Positions 47,901-59,723 of a stretch of DNA of 60,000 nt are shown piece by piece (within the stretch, counting starts at the first letter, position 1; each line of letters begins with the position of its first letter). The notes beneath the pieces were generated by a model. That model did not search any database, was not told the origin of the DNA, and saw nothing but the letters and a program-made list of their open reading frames with translations. A program made the position numbers and the translations under genes. Location: the NCBI RefSeq assembly GCF_910592395.1, contig NC_088316.1:12836001-12896000 (forward strand), read 5' to 3'. The DNA is from Lineus longissimus. Lineage: Eukaryota; Nemertea; Pilidiophora; Heteronemertea; Lineidae.

Positions 47901-48242
47901 TTGGGCATATTGTCAGAAATTTCGTTTTCTAAACACGAATTGCAGCAGGAATGCCACTGCATGTTTTTTTAAAGATGCAATCGGCCATTTTAAAAACCCT
48001 TACAAAGAAACTTCTTTATTTCAACTTTCTTAGAAAACATTTCCACTTCAATGACCGTTCGACTTTTCGTTTTCCACTTTGGTTAAATCATTACATAGGA
48101 GGTATAAATGAACACGGATCTAAATACATTTACATGTATGTCCGTAGTGTGAATTATGAACGTTTTGGATCTTACCTTGATCTGGCCACGAGATCACCGT
48201 AGCAACCGCTCCGAGCAATACTAAGAGAGCTGTGATCGTCAT
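44916..48242 (-). CDS. Secreted protein with two LamG-like jelly-roll domains, four coding exons (391 aa)
   Basis: Exons 48176-48242, 46837-47358, 46170-46218 and 44916-45453, joined in phases 1, 1 and 2 (1176 nt in all). Exon 1 is a signal peptide, MTITALLVLLGAVATVIS. Exon 2 holds domain 1 (AVKFQQTDFTITIGFRS..FADWSSPYQFMI..YLNGVNV..FFKGEIGVL). The 49-nt exon 3 is an acidic linker, LYRSTFSGPEEENFDG. Exon 4 holds domain 2 (AVKFQRTDFTIVMVFKS..FADWSKPWQFFI..LFLNGAKV..FFKGRIGYL). The two domains are clearly duplicates. The strand order and the YLNG/LFLNG turn fit concanavalin-A-like LamG folds, so a sugar-binding or extracellular adhesion role is likely, but the ligand is unknown. Confidence 0.85.
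45454..46169. other. Intron 3 of the LamG-like gene, nothing recognised
   Basis: No repeat or coding block seen. Confidence 0.5.
47359..48175. other. Intron 1 of the LamG-like gene
   Basis: No additional exon with matching phase was found. Exon 1 (phase 1) joins directly to the acceptor at 47359-47360 as WPDQ-GHSMWLVSD. Confidence 0.5.
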
Positions 48243-48253
48243 GTTGATGTAAA

Positions 48254-48438
48254 CTGGAAAACAGTCAACGAAAGTACATGTATAATGCATGCCTCACTAA
48301 AAGGTTCATTCGACTTTCGAAAAAGAAATGGGAAATAAATAGAGAAATCGTTACGTACCAAAAATCTAGATGTGGTATCGATATCGCCTTGCACCGAATG
48401 ATTGAATGTAAACAAGTTATATTGGTGCTGCTTTTATA
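48254..48438 (-). promoter_or_regulatory. Promoter, 5'UTR exon and 5'UTR intron of the LamG-like gene
   Basis: A TATA box, TATAAAAG, is at 48431-48438 on the minus strand, predicting a start site near 48405. A non-coding exon from there ends at the donor G|gtacgt at 48357-48358. The acceptor at 48254-48255 leaves 11 bases before the ATG at 48240-48242. Confidence 0.65.
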
Positions 48439-48604
48439 GTTCAATTCTGTCACCAGGCGACTTTGCACTCCGTTCGTACATTGCCGATTTTGTCTCAAAC
48501 CAGAGGCCCTTGATATAAATTACGAAAATATTTCAGAATCTAGGGCAATAAGACAGCATAGATTATTTGGCCAATTAATTTGACCAAATCTGCCAATTAC
48601 GTGT

Positions 48605-48975
48605 ACATGGAACATTGTTGGATAACAGTGTTAAGTTTTTAAGCAAATAAATAATTCTTATTATAGTGAATTGTGTCATCAAGTTTACGAAATGATGGCA
48701 AATTAACTTGCACTAAATCAACCAACCGCTCCGGTAATCAATCACTCGGCTGGAGGTGAAGGTATTTTTTAGGGCTTGTCCTGAAGGATATAACTAGGAT
48801 ACCTAGATAAATTTCAATCATAGCGCCAATCAATTCAAGTTACATTTTATTAGACATGAATGATAAATGCAAGTTAATTTGCCATCATTAATCTTGATAT
48901 AAAAAAAATTACTTTATGAGAGTTATTTATTGGCTTTAAAAAATTAACACTATCATCCAACAGTATTGCAACCCC
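48605..48975. mobile_element. Fold-back (MITE-like) element of about 370 bp
   Basis: Left arm 48605-48705 and right arm 48866-48975 are diverged reverse complements. The inner 22 bases (aatgatggcaaattaacttg..) are exact, and the outer part shares attgttggat and aaataaataa blocks. No coding sequence. Confidence 0.7.
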
Positions 48976-49082
48976 ATTATTTCATAGACAGAGGTATTCA
49001 AAACCGTGTACCGATTTGGTCCCTAGATTCTAAAATATTCTAAAATATTTTTCGCAATTTTTTTCGTTCTTCCTGAAAGAAA

Positions 49083-49170
49083 TTTTTTAGGAAATATCTC
49101 GATCGATGGACTTATTATCTCGAGCGCTCGAGATAATAAGTCAATCAATCGAGATATTTCCTGAAAAAAA
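49083..49170. repeat. Near-perfect palindrome with no loop
   Basis: Arms of about 43 bases meet at tctcgagcgctcgaga (49119-49134). The outer arms are gaaatatctcgat and atcgagatatttc. Only two or three mismatches. Confidence 0.9.
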
Positions 49171-49721
49171 ATTTTCATATTGAAAAGAAAATCATATAAG
49201 GTCCTTTCCCAGCCAACGTATTTCAACACATTTTAATTTTTTTCACAAAATTTTTCTGATATGCAAACCTGCAATCGAACTGTCAAAAGCTCTAGACGTA
49301 CATGCAATCACCCCATCATTCAGCCATGACACGTCTTGGGCAGATAAATGGCAGGCCACAGCTGTCACGATTTTTTTCTTGTTTTTCGTAGATTCGTTGG
49401 ATGGACACAGCTATAGGAGTAAATGCCTGTTCAGGTACGCTAGATCACAAATACAAATCTGCGTGCACTCCATGATTAGGCGATCCATCTATTTACATCA
49501 TGTACTACAAGTATCGGGTTATTCAGAAAGAAACTGCCTGTCTTTAAATGTTGTATATATATATATGAGAGATGGAGGCACAAAAAGCATATATCTAAAA
49601 TTGGTGCACGTCTAGAATTAACTAATCTTAATAACCCATGTAAACTTCAGCACGGTGGCTGTAGTATGCTATACATTACAATGAATTTTAGACATTTCAA
49701 AAATTTACATATCAAAATTTA
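49171..49721. other. Intergenic stretch, nothing recognised
   Basis: No gene or clear repeat apart from a short (TA)n run near 49553. Confidence 0.4.
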
Positions 49722-50727
49722 GGGTAGTTGTAAAACAAGAAACACAGAAACGAAACAGAAACACAGAAACACAGAAACGAAACGCAGAAACCAGTCTTGT
49801 GGCGAATTCTGGTCTGCAGACTCCATCTTGTTGCCATGGTTGTGGCCGCGAACGCGGGTGTAACTAAAACTGGTATTCAGTCGGAATGGAAGGAGGAATG
49901 CTCATTTCCCAATACCCCTTTTAGCCTCATCAACGTGTGCGCAGATTGGCAGCATCCGGCCTTGATCGTGCCAATACACTACATGTATGTACTACACGGC
50001 GTAAATAGAAAATAGTCCTTCGAATAGCGAGTCCTGTTCTTTTGTTCATTCCATGGCCTGTGCACGACACTAGGCTGAACTTCCCTACTGCAACCTCATT
50101 AACATAAACAGATATTTAAAGGGACTATTTAAAGGCAGCAGCTGGGCAGGCAAGATTGAGTTACTCCAAGTCCAAGTCTAGTGCCCGCCCCCCCCCCCCA
50201 CTTTACTCTATTCTAGTCGCCAAAATTGGTCTCTCACGTCTCACATAACGTCGAAATGATTCACCCATGTACTGGTACCGTACCTTGCATTTAGTGCTGC
50301 ATCAGACGGGATTTGTAGGATGATCCTGGTACTTCATGTAAATTGAACACTACAAGGCAAGATGTTGCACTGCACCTTCATTTAAAATAACATGCTGTAG
50401 GAATCGAATCGAACCTACCAAGGTACTACACCACCACCTCAAAAGACTTCACCCATATCGTGCCGCCCCCTCCCCCCCCCCCCCCAAGTTGCTCCATGTA
50501 TCCCCTCAACCTCAACAACTCTATTGCATTCCGGCTGACCGCAACCCACCAACCTCAGATTTTACTTTTAAACGACAATAACAACGGATTGGGCAAGGAA
50601 AGTATCGGCGTGCCGCTTGATTCCAACTTTTATGAAAACCCGTTTGATTTTCGTTTCTGCGTTTCGTTTCTGCGTTTCTGTGTTTCTGTTTCGTTTCTGT
50701 GTTTCTTGTTTTACAACTACCCAGGAA
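49722..50727. mobile_element. 1.0-kb unit bounded by 70-bp inverted repeats rich in GAAAC
   Basis: Left arm 49722-49793 (gggtagttgtaaaacaagaa then gaaac/acaga repeats) is the reverse complement of about 50655-50727. The interior has no recognisable gene; a poly-C tract is at 50190 and another at 50473. No target duplication is evident. Confidence 0.6.
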
Positions 50728-50763
50728 AATGCCATTTCAGACCTTTTATTTTCAAATTTTTCT

Positions 50764-50824
50764 GGGGGAGGGACCCCCCTGTTCGGATGCGCCTGCGGCG
50801 CATGCAGATCGCCTTCGGCGATCT
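50764..50824. repeat. Three consecutive small hairpins
   Basis: gggggagggaccccc (50764-50778), atgcgcctgcggcgcat (50787-50803) and agatcgccttcggcgatct (50806-50824). The last has a C(TTCG)G tetraloop. Confidence 0.75.
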
Positions 50825-51510
50825 ATCCCACTGCCCCCCCTGGACCAAAAGGTTAAATACGGCCCTGGCACATGAATGTTATTAGTATTTATTTTCGCCA
50901 GTAAACACAACACTTGGGAGGCATCACTCACGTTCAAAGCACCGTGAGTCCAACTGCGGTCATTTTAGCATGCTTACCTGATGAGCTAATGCAATAACCT
51001 AGCGCATAAAAGCGCCTCAGAATACTTTGCTCGGGATCAAAATTGGCCGGTTCCTATCATCACAACACCTCGCCCGTTATCGAATTAAGCACCTTGAGTA
51101 CAACTAAGGTATAGCTAATGAGCTGATGCTATAAGCAAGTGGTAGTTAACTACTGATTGGCGTCTCAACGTACCGGACTGGGGTCAAAATTAACCTGTCC
51201 CTGTTCAATAATATGGGAACTCATTGGCGGCATTACTTCAAAGGCTGTGGCGTTCCCATCACGGCATCAGCTGTTCGTACCAGCTTGGTCTCGGTCAGAC
51301 AGTTCTGTAGTATGTGTATGCCGAGCCATAATGCACATTGCAGGAAAACTCTGGTCGGGGTTCCCGGGTCAAGCAGTATAAACTAGTAAATTAGTTGAGA
51401 ACCAAATGAAGCCACGGCCTCACTGCTGAAGAGGTGCTATTCAACCACTGGAAGAGAGTGTTTTTAGACAACTTCGAGCCTCTGTTCTATAACGAACAGG
51501 GCCCAGTTGC
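50825..51510. other. Intergenic stretch, nothing recognised
   Basis: No supported feature. Confidence 0.4.
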
Positions 51511-51900
51511 GCTGAAAGGATGGATGTCGTCCTGGGTGCCGACAAATGGTACCCAGGTTCGAGATCGACTGAACAATAAGCACATTTCGGATATATCCCT
51601 CCTATATACCTTTTCTGAATAAATCATCCGAAATGTGCTTTCAAAGACCTTTAGGCCTAGACGCATTTTTTGCTGTTTATCTGTTCTTTTTATTTCGCGC
51701 ACTGCTAATGCCACAAGTACCACGGCGCGAGATAAAACGAGATTGCCAGAAACGTCCTTGTCCCTAAGATCCGTAAGCCAGGCAAAAGGAAGCTGGGTGC
51801 TATTTGTCTAGTGTAATGGCACCCTGGGTGCTTATTATCCAGTCGATCTCGAACCTGGGTACCATTTGTCGGCACCCAGGACGACATCCACCCTTTCAGC
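51511..51900. mobile_element. Fold-back element with 73-bp arms and a nested hairpin
   Basis: 51511-51583 and 51828-51900 are reverse complements with about three mismatches. The left arm is followed by a second hairpin, agcacatttcggat (51579-51592) pairing with atccgaaatgtgct (51626-51639). Confidence 0.8.
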
Positions 51901-51910
51901 CCCAGTTGCT

Positions 51911-53524
51911 CAATCAGCATTAGAGACAAACAGCAACGTCAGCTCCGCTTAGGGTATATCTTGTATAGTAACAAGCTTTAAATTGTTTTTAGTCTGAAAC
52001 CGCCTTTAGACAGAAAAGTCGAAAGGCGGAGTTTATTGAAAACTCCTGCATGGTCACAGATGATGCCAATGGACATTGTTAATTTGGGGACCAATGACAG
52101 TAGGCCCTACAGACCATTTTAGCTTTTTGTAACATGTTTTCCGTTGTCTAACCTCGATTTGCTGCCAACAATTGACACAAGGACATTGACAATCTATAAA
52201 TAGATTGCATCGTCTGGAAATCTCTTATAAACAGGACAGAGAGAGACCATTTGAAGTATTTATCAACAAGCCTATTATTGATGGTTCAAGTCAGATCATA
52301 GGCCCTGCACATCCTGGATCGATTCATAAAATTATGGAAACACGGGCTTGATTAATGGAAAACTACTGAATGATCCCGTTTTTAACTTAATATGCAGAGG
52401 GGAAAGCCTAAATTTTTTTTACAAGAATATTCTGTTGTTCTCTGATAAAACAATTATCTACAGACGAACATTGTAATATTGGCAATTTTTTCTCTGATAC
52501 AAAGAGACATACTTGTATACCAGGTCATGTTAGCAAAGTGCTTTTAATACTTCGAAAAATGTTCTCTCTTGACCAAATGCTCATTGTGCCACGCATATCG
52601 AAGTGCATCTTCAGATTCGGACTTTCTTCATTGATTATTAAAAAACTTCGTGTTCGAGGTTGATCAAAAGCCCATGCACGGTACTAATGCAAAGCAGATG
52701 GTCTGGCAAAAAAATACTGTCTTACATCTTTATCCTGGTCGTATAATTTTAACAGACTTGGCGAGACTTTGTCCCAATACTAAGTCCAGCCACGTCGATC
52801 TATTGGCGTGTGTCGGTATCCCTCCTCTGTCGTACACCGCTGATCAATCGGCCTGATTCCAGTAGGAATATTCAAAATCAAGTTTTCAGTAGTAAGAATA
52901 TCTGTACTATATTTAAAGAAGTACACTGTTCGTAATTACTGGTGGTATAGGAAAATAGAAATGCAGTTATACACAATGCCCTAGTGCAGTTATCGTGTCT
53001 ACGAATTTGCCGCCTGAAACTTGGTATTTATAGAAGTTGTATATCTGTCTAGACAACGGCAATGCTTAAATTTATACAGAGTACGTACGCATTTGGAATA
53101 ACTGACTAACTCATGAACAAATTTCAGATTGTTAACGAACGGTGTTGGCCTTTAAAACCGAAAATCGTGGACCCAAGAGATCAGGCATATCCAGATAAAC
53201 TTTAGACTGACAATGTCGTTTCAAGTCCCACCAAGGGTTTCCGGCCATTAATAATCTTGCTTCCGTTCAAATCTCTCCATCAAAAGCATGGCGTGTCTTC
53301 ATTATAAAACACCGGAAGTGCCATTCAACAGACTCGTTCTTTTTGAACACCAGGAAAAATAATATTCCATCCTCATCTATTTTAAAAGTCATCAACTTTG
53401 ATGTTTTGACACCAACGGTCGCCGGGCCTACGGTTTTTTAAAATTGACGAAACCTGTTATATAACCCTAATGGGTATTCCGTCGATTTTTCTGAGTTGAG
53501 GCCCATACTAGATAACCTCCCGTA
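51911..53524. other. Intergenic stretch, nothing recognised
   Basis: A/T-rich, with short non-conserved open frames only. Confidence 0.4.
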
Positions 53525-53562
53525 AGCAGTGTGAAAAAGGTTTTAACCTTTTTCACACTGCT
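53525..53562. repeat. Perfect 18-bp-arm palindrome
   Basis: agcagtgtgaaaaaggtt, two bases, then its exact reverse complement. It could be a terminator-like or miniature-element remnant; no gene is adjacent. Confidence 0.9.
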
Positions 53563-56500
53563 ATTTTTAATGACAAGGTGCCCATAGAACATTGCTAAAA
53601 ATCCGAGAGGCCGGGCCACCAGAGTGCTGTCTTGGATGACGGCCAGATGGACCTGATTCTAGTGGCCGCGAGCCAATATATCGATGCCAATGGATAAAAA
53701 TAACCCGGGTGGATTTTGATAAGTGTCCCGTCTGGTAAGTTCACCGCCCTACATTTGATAGAGGACGATTTCGGTACTTGACCGCATTGGCAATGAAATG
53801 CCATTCTCACCATTGTCGCATCCTCGCAATTTCGATTTATTGGCCGCACTTTGAGAGTTTTTTTGGGAGCGAGTTTCACAAGAACAAAAATAAAGCCAAC
53901 AAAAACGCCAAAAGTAGCAGTTGAAAATGTCTTCCAAGATGGCGAATGTATAAAGGATAGGAAACATTGAATGGCGATTCCTGCGATAAGACTGAAAAAC
54001 CATACACGATAGTTGCTTACATTTATGGTTATTTTCGCTTTTCAAAATACACGTTGATTCAGAAGAAATGTGTGCAAAAGAAATGTAAACTATATTGATC
54101 ATTATTTCATGGCACATGTACGCTTTGACATACCTTATGATTCTATTCACTGTGTCAAAATCAAATTCATACCACGAATGTGTGTATATCTTGTCTCAAA
54201 ATGTACCAAAGTCGGATAATTATTGTGCGTTCCGTACGTTTCGGGATCAGTTTCCTGTCTCTAAATCTAAAAATCTATATCTCCACTTGTGACAAACGCG
54301 TCTAGTGCACTTTTCCTAAAAAGAAGTAAGCTTTTTAAAGTTGTTGAACTAACGTAAGTCATAACGTATTTTTAGAGTTCGGAAAGTTATCAACTAGAAA
54401 GTAGAGGCCAGGACCGACCTGGGCACTGGCCTTAGGACATCGTGGGCTAACTTTCAGACCCTGTCGTTGTCACTTGACATGACAGCATTTAAGGATACTT
54501 TGGTTCATTTGATAGAACATCAGTTTAAATTTTAGTTTACGCCTTCCTTACGATGATTTCGAGGAGAAATGCGGCATTGATTGGACACTAGACACCTGAA
54601 AAATGTTCCTCAAATAACTTTCGATATCAAACTCTATATACGTCATAGCATAATCATGGACCCGACGGACATTCTAATTCACTTTCTTATCTCGCCTACC
54701 GAGAAAATTGGTTGACGGGCAGGAGCGTTGATGGCGGCCCGAGTATCTAACTCGGGTCAACTACGTCGTTTTTGCCTGGAGAATGACAAATTGACATTTA
54801 AATGCTACCATAAATCGGTTTATCAATTCTTTGTGCTTGCCCACAACATGTCGAAAAGGTTTATTTCTTAGCACTAACTTCGTATTTCTACTGACCCGGC
54901 GCACCGCTGTACCTGGCATATAGCCTGGTCAGGATCGACATTTTCCTTTGGATTAGCAAAACAACAAACAAAAAACACTCTCAAAAATTTGGTTTTTTAT
55001 ACGAAAGAAGTCATTCATCAAAAGCAATCCAAATATAAAATGTACTATGTGTTAAGTTCTATTGGATGGGATTGGGTTGAACTGGAGCCGGACATAAATC
55101 CTATTTTCGTATCAATACGTCATCTAAACACGAGCGAGAGCTACACCACAAAACGTGCCTGATATGCCATGAGCATAAAGACATCTTTAAAAAGTAACCA
55201 CGTTGACAAGTCAATGATCCCGCTCATCCGCACTTCGTACAGGAAATTAAAACGAGGGAATCTTCTGTGAACCTGCTGACGCGAACAGGTCTCATTATTA
55301 TTCAAAGGGTTTCCGCCTGCAGAGACGTAGACAACCAGGCAAGGGTCCCCGTTTTGCGAGTTGATGCCGGCAATTCGGGCAACAAATCCCTCGAAATCTC
55401 CCGAGCCGACTTTATTTGCCTCGGTCGGGAATTTTCACGGAAATAACTAGATCCAGCTTGTTTGGGAGTTCATCGAAGAAAGCAACAACAAGTCACGTGT
55501 GTCCTTTTCTGCGCAAATCTGTTTTCAGAAACGGCACAACCTACACGGCGGACCCGAATTGGAAAAGAGGAGCGAAACTACCCGAATTGGCGACCACTGG
55601 CAAAACGGGGATCAATGCCTGCATGGTTGATGTTCAATATTGCCACGGTCGGACTTCTTTGCAAGTCCGTGATAATGCGCGCGACTTCCGCCGAGCGAAA
55701 GTTGTTTTATCGAAGAACTTGGGTGTTTCCAAACAGTCAAAACAGTATTTATGAATTTCTATATAGGCCCTATTAGCTGAAAAGATCTGCGCGTTAACAG
55801 TCAGTATTAGCATAATTTTTTATCACTCTTGCCAAAAAGTTCCTTTTTGTAATTTGAAAAATATTTGGGCCGTACTTCGAAACGATTCGATGACGCATAA
55901 CGTCAGGTCGTCTAGTAAATATTATTGGGTTTGTAAAAAAATAAATAGACCTATCTCTTTCTGCTAACACGGATATGCGTGCATTGTGCTGTTGACGTGA
56001 AGTCGTGACCTCGTTTGACGGATTAGTGTTGATCAAGAAAGACCGCTCTGATAATACGATTTCAAATGATATACCCAGGCCTTTGATTTGCAAACAAGAC
56101 ATAGGCCTGGTTATTGGCCTCTGGTATTGTATTACAAACTGTCATTCAAGACGTACGTTGCCCAAGGAAAGCAGTATTTTTCATTCGACTAACAACATTT
56201 TCAGGGGGAAATTCTATCAGAGGTTTCAGAGAACACCCAATCACGCTCGTTACAAGAAGTTTGTTGATCATTTACTTACACCGGAACAACACTAGTGATG
56301 CCCTATCTTTATTTATATATATTATAAACTGTATGTTGCATTGGGTTAGTCAAGTGACATCCCGCAGTCCGTCGCAATCAGTCCTTCGCGACAGTCCTGG
56401 GCCACCATGACGTTGTCGTAGGCACGTTCGTGTTGTATCGCTGTACGGAGGGGTTCAGGACGGCAACAATATCCACTAGCAGATATCCCTGGACTTGGTC

Positions 56501-58479
56501 ATGATCACGGTGTAATATCTTTCACCGTTTCCCATATACCAGTGTTTCCTATATTGTTTCTCAATCTGCGAATTAGGCGGCCACTAACTGAACAACAACC
56601 ATTCGAGGCCGATTGTGGGGGGAAACAACCCACAGATACTACAACGGTTCTGGCGAGGTTTCATTCTTCTTCAATATTGATAAACAGATTTGCTTCGAAG
56701 AAGTTTCAAACTCGATATGGCAACATCTACGATATTTACCTTTAATATTTCGGGTTGTAATCCCCATTCATAATGATTTTCTTCACAACTTATCTTCTCC
56801 ATAACTCACACAAATACCCATTCATCATCGGTTCAGAATTATGACGAATGTCTTTCCTGTTATTGCATTCTTATGAATGAGATTATTGTTAATATTACAA
56901 ATATATTTCCGAGTTGTATTCAATACGTGTTTATCACAAGTTATCACATTTGGCCGCATTTTTGAAAGATCATTCGTCTTAATACCAAAAAAGCTTAACA
57001 GGTGTTTAGGTGAGGCGCGTGTATTAACACATGTAAACGTGTTGAGTAATAACGGATCAATACATGAATAGACATCACATGACGAAACACGACTTGTACT
57101 CAAGAACTGTTATACCGGCGAAAGTTCTAAGCAACATTTATGTCCCATGATTCGAGGAAGATGCCACTCTTTTTTACATTCCTAGTTCCCATCAAAGGAC
57201 AAATTGCTGGTTTTTACTTCTAGTTAAACCGTGAATTATCTAAACAGGATCATTAAAAAAATCATGAAACTGCAATAAACACGACTTAACGAGAACGGAC
57301 CGTAACCACAGGCTTACCTGAAATTCGCAAACATTGGCGTGTTATTGTACTATAGTAGGACACTCATTAATGGGGTATTTGTTCGCCATGATAATAATCA
57401 TGTCAAGAAATTCGGAATTTGGGAACAGCGAAAAGTGCATGATTGTGTTTTGCAAGTACATTGTACATGTACATAATGGAGTAAGGATGTAATACTGGTT
57501 GTGCGATTTGACATCACACGCCGTGACGATCGACAGCTTTAAAGATGCTATACTGTTTTTATCTGAAGTTGCATCTTCACAGATAGGCATACATCTTCCT
57601 CTTTATCTTCTTTATATTCTTCTGGGCAAATTTATTGACATGCGTGACTTCCTCCTGTGTGTGTCTCGTCACTGATTCGTCCTGAGAAAGGTACGACCGA
57701 CCATTTCATAATGTGGATGAAACTGTGACCTCTTCCGATACCATCAATTCTCTCAGAAATTTCCATAAAAACATCACTTCGTGGTTCATGAGTTTTATTC
57801 TGAAACAAAATTAAACAGACTTTGACTTTACGTTACAAGTATGTTTGGGTATCAAAACTTGACACTTGAAACTTGACTTATTTTACCGGGACCATAGTTC
57901 CTGCAATGACAACTTGGCCTACTCTTAATGATATACTCTGTCGACGGTATTTAGCCGGTTGAAGCGAACATGTAACTCCTGATATGACCTCGAGTTAGAA
58001 CTCGATGACAGAAAGAGGTCATTTGGCAATGTTTGTTTCATCATGTTTTTGATATAAACTATTCATACAATATAACTGTCGTGGTAAAAAACTACATGTA
58101 CTACATTTGCAAATAAATTGAGGTTATTCATCGTTATTCAATTGTGGCGTTTTCCCTGAACACAACTGGAACACAAAGTATACATCCTTCTACAGAAAGT
58201 GGACGCGTACCGGGTAGTGTTTATATGTAAAAGAAAGGCATGTTAAATTCTTGTTATACATTAAACTACCATGAGTAAAACCAAAATATAAGCACAAGAA
58301 ACCCAATACATCCTTCATTAGACAGTGGAATTGGAAAGCACCGAGCCGCCACCGGGTCAGGGGGTCAGGTTATCATTTTTTTCAGTTACATGTACATGTA
58401 AAGTAATTTTTGCTCGGGTAGGGACAGAAACGTTCACCCGGGCAGATCAATTCAATAAAAATATCGGACTAAGAGACTC
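53563..58479. other. Long gene-poor stretch
   Basis: No recognisable protein, RNA gene or repeat. A 112-codon frame at 55416-55754 (plus) and a 94-codon frame at 53595-53879 (minus) have no known motif, no clear splice partner and no neighbour that suggests function. The 55.2-55.7 kb part is somewhat richer in G+C and CpG than its surroundings. Confidence 0.35.
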
Positions 58480-58600
58480 CCGAGCCACATTAGCCCATTT
58501 CGTCATCCTGATCGTCCTTCCTCTACGCGGGCTGGCAACAAGACGAGGCTGATCCATTGCGTCCGGAGTGTACTCCAAGCTGACCAGCAGCCAACATTTG
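58480..58600 (-). repeat. Diverged inverted copy of the interspersed segment A/B/C family
   Basis: On the minus strand it shares gtacactccggacgca, a cctcgtc phrase, ggatgacgaaatgggct and gggagtct with the segments at 28.5, 34.4 and 44.2 kb, in the same order. Confidence 0.5.
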
Positions 58601-59128
58601 TTTGATCATACTATAAGCAATTTTGGCCAGTTCTTCATAAATAATATACATGTATGATATAACACAATAAACTTTATCATAGTGTCACCACCATGACCAC
58701 AGAGTTCGGAAAAGTGGCTGTTGTTGTGGCAAAATGATGTCTACTCTCAAAGCTGTCAGATTCTTTGGTTCATCCAATGCATGGGGTTCAGTGCCCTTCA
58801 CTCAGCATTTCCCGAGCTCAGTGATGTGTGCGAGGGTAGGAGCATACACCTGACCCTGGTATTTGAGGATGCAACAACCTCCATGGTGCTTTTGAGCTTT
58901 GAGAGATGCTATATGACTATCCACTGAACACGATAACTCTTCGTATAAATATTATGTCGGATTGGGAGAAAAATGCTGGCTGGCGGCCGGCCAGAGTAAG
59001 TGTCAAGGTGTTAGTTTGTTGCTTGTTAAGATGTCTGTTTCTTGCTTTGTTTACGTTTAATAGCAACTGTTAGTAACGTACAATTTAAAGTTGTTAATTC
59101 TCTGCGCCAAAAAATATGACGACATTCT
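58601..59128. other. Intergenic stretch, nothing recognised
   Basis: No supported feature. Confidence 0.4.
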
Positions 59129-59723
59129 GGAAGTGTTGAAGTGGCGGATCCAGAATGTTTCGGTGAGAGGGCGCAAACCCACCTACCGAGCACAAGGTGC
59201 GATAGGGAGGTGCTGCGATCCTCGATCTGCAAGGTTTTACATGTACATATATATTGATCAGCCAGGTACTCATCTTGACCCTCAATCTATTGACACTGCT
59301 CAGCTGCCAGACAACGAGCGCCCACGTATGGGCGGTGGCTACGAAGGCATACTACTAGAAGTTCAATAGCAATTCCAGGTACTCCGCTTGCATGGCCTTC
59401 ACTTATGATTTTGTCCATTACTTAATACTTGTTTTATACGACTTTATACGTAAGCTTGGCGATGGCTTTATGGAGCAATAAGTGTTGGTTTCACAACAGT
59501 GCCTTAGTTTGCCAGAAGAATTGGGGTTGACCCCCAATTCTTCGCCAATAGATTTAGGGTCAAGATGAGTAACTGGCTGATCAATATGCATTTACATGTA
59601 CTTTCTTTAGTCCTCATAGCCCTAGTAAAAACCCTGGAGATCGAGGATCGCACCTTGTCCTCGATATGTGGGTCGCGCCCTCTCACCGGAACATTCTGGA
59701 TCCGCCACTTCAACAACACTTCC
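59129..59723. mobile_element. Inverted-repeat element, arms about 165-175 bp
   Basis: Left arm 59129-59292 and right arm 59548-59723 are reverse complements (shared aagtggcggatccagaat and gatcgaggatcgcacctt-type blocks), about 80-85% identical with small indels. A separate perfect hairpin, agaattggggttgaccccc.., sits at 59517-59541 between them. Confidence 0.8.

Noticed and set aside
53595-53879. 94-codon minus-strand frame as a gene
   Set aside because: It looks fortuitous, with no recognisable domain or signal.
55416-55754. 112-codon frame as a gene
   Set aside because: No motif, no splice partner and no codon or context support.
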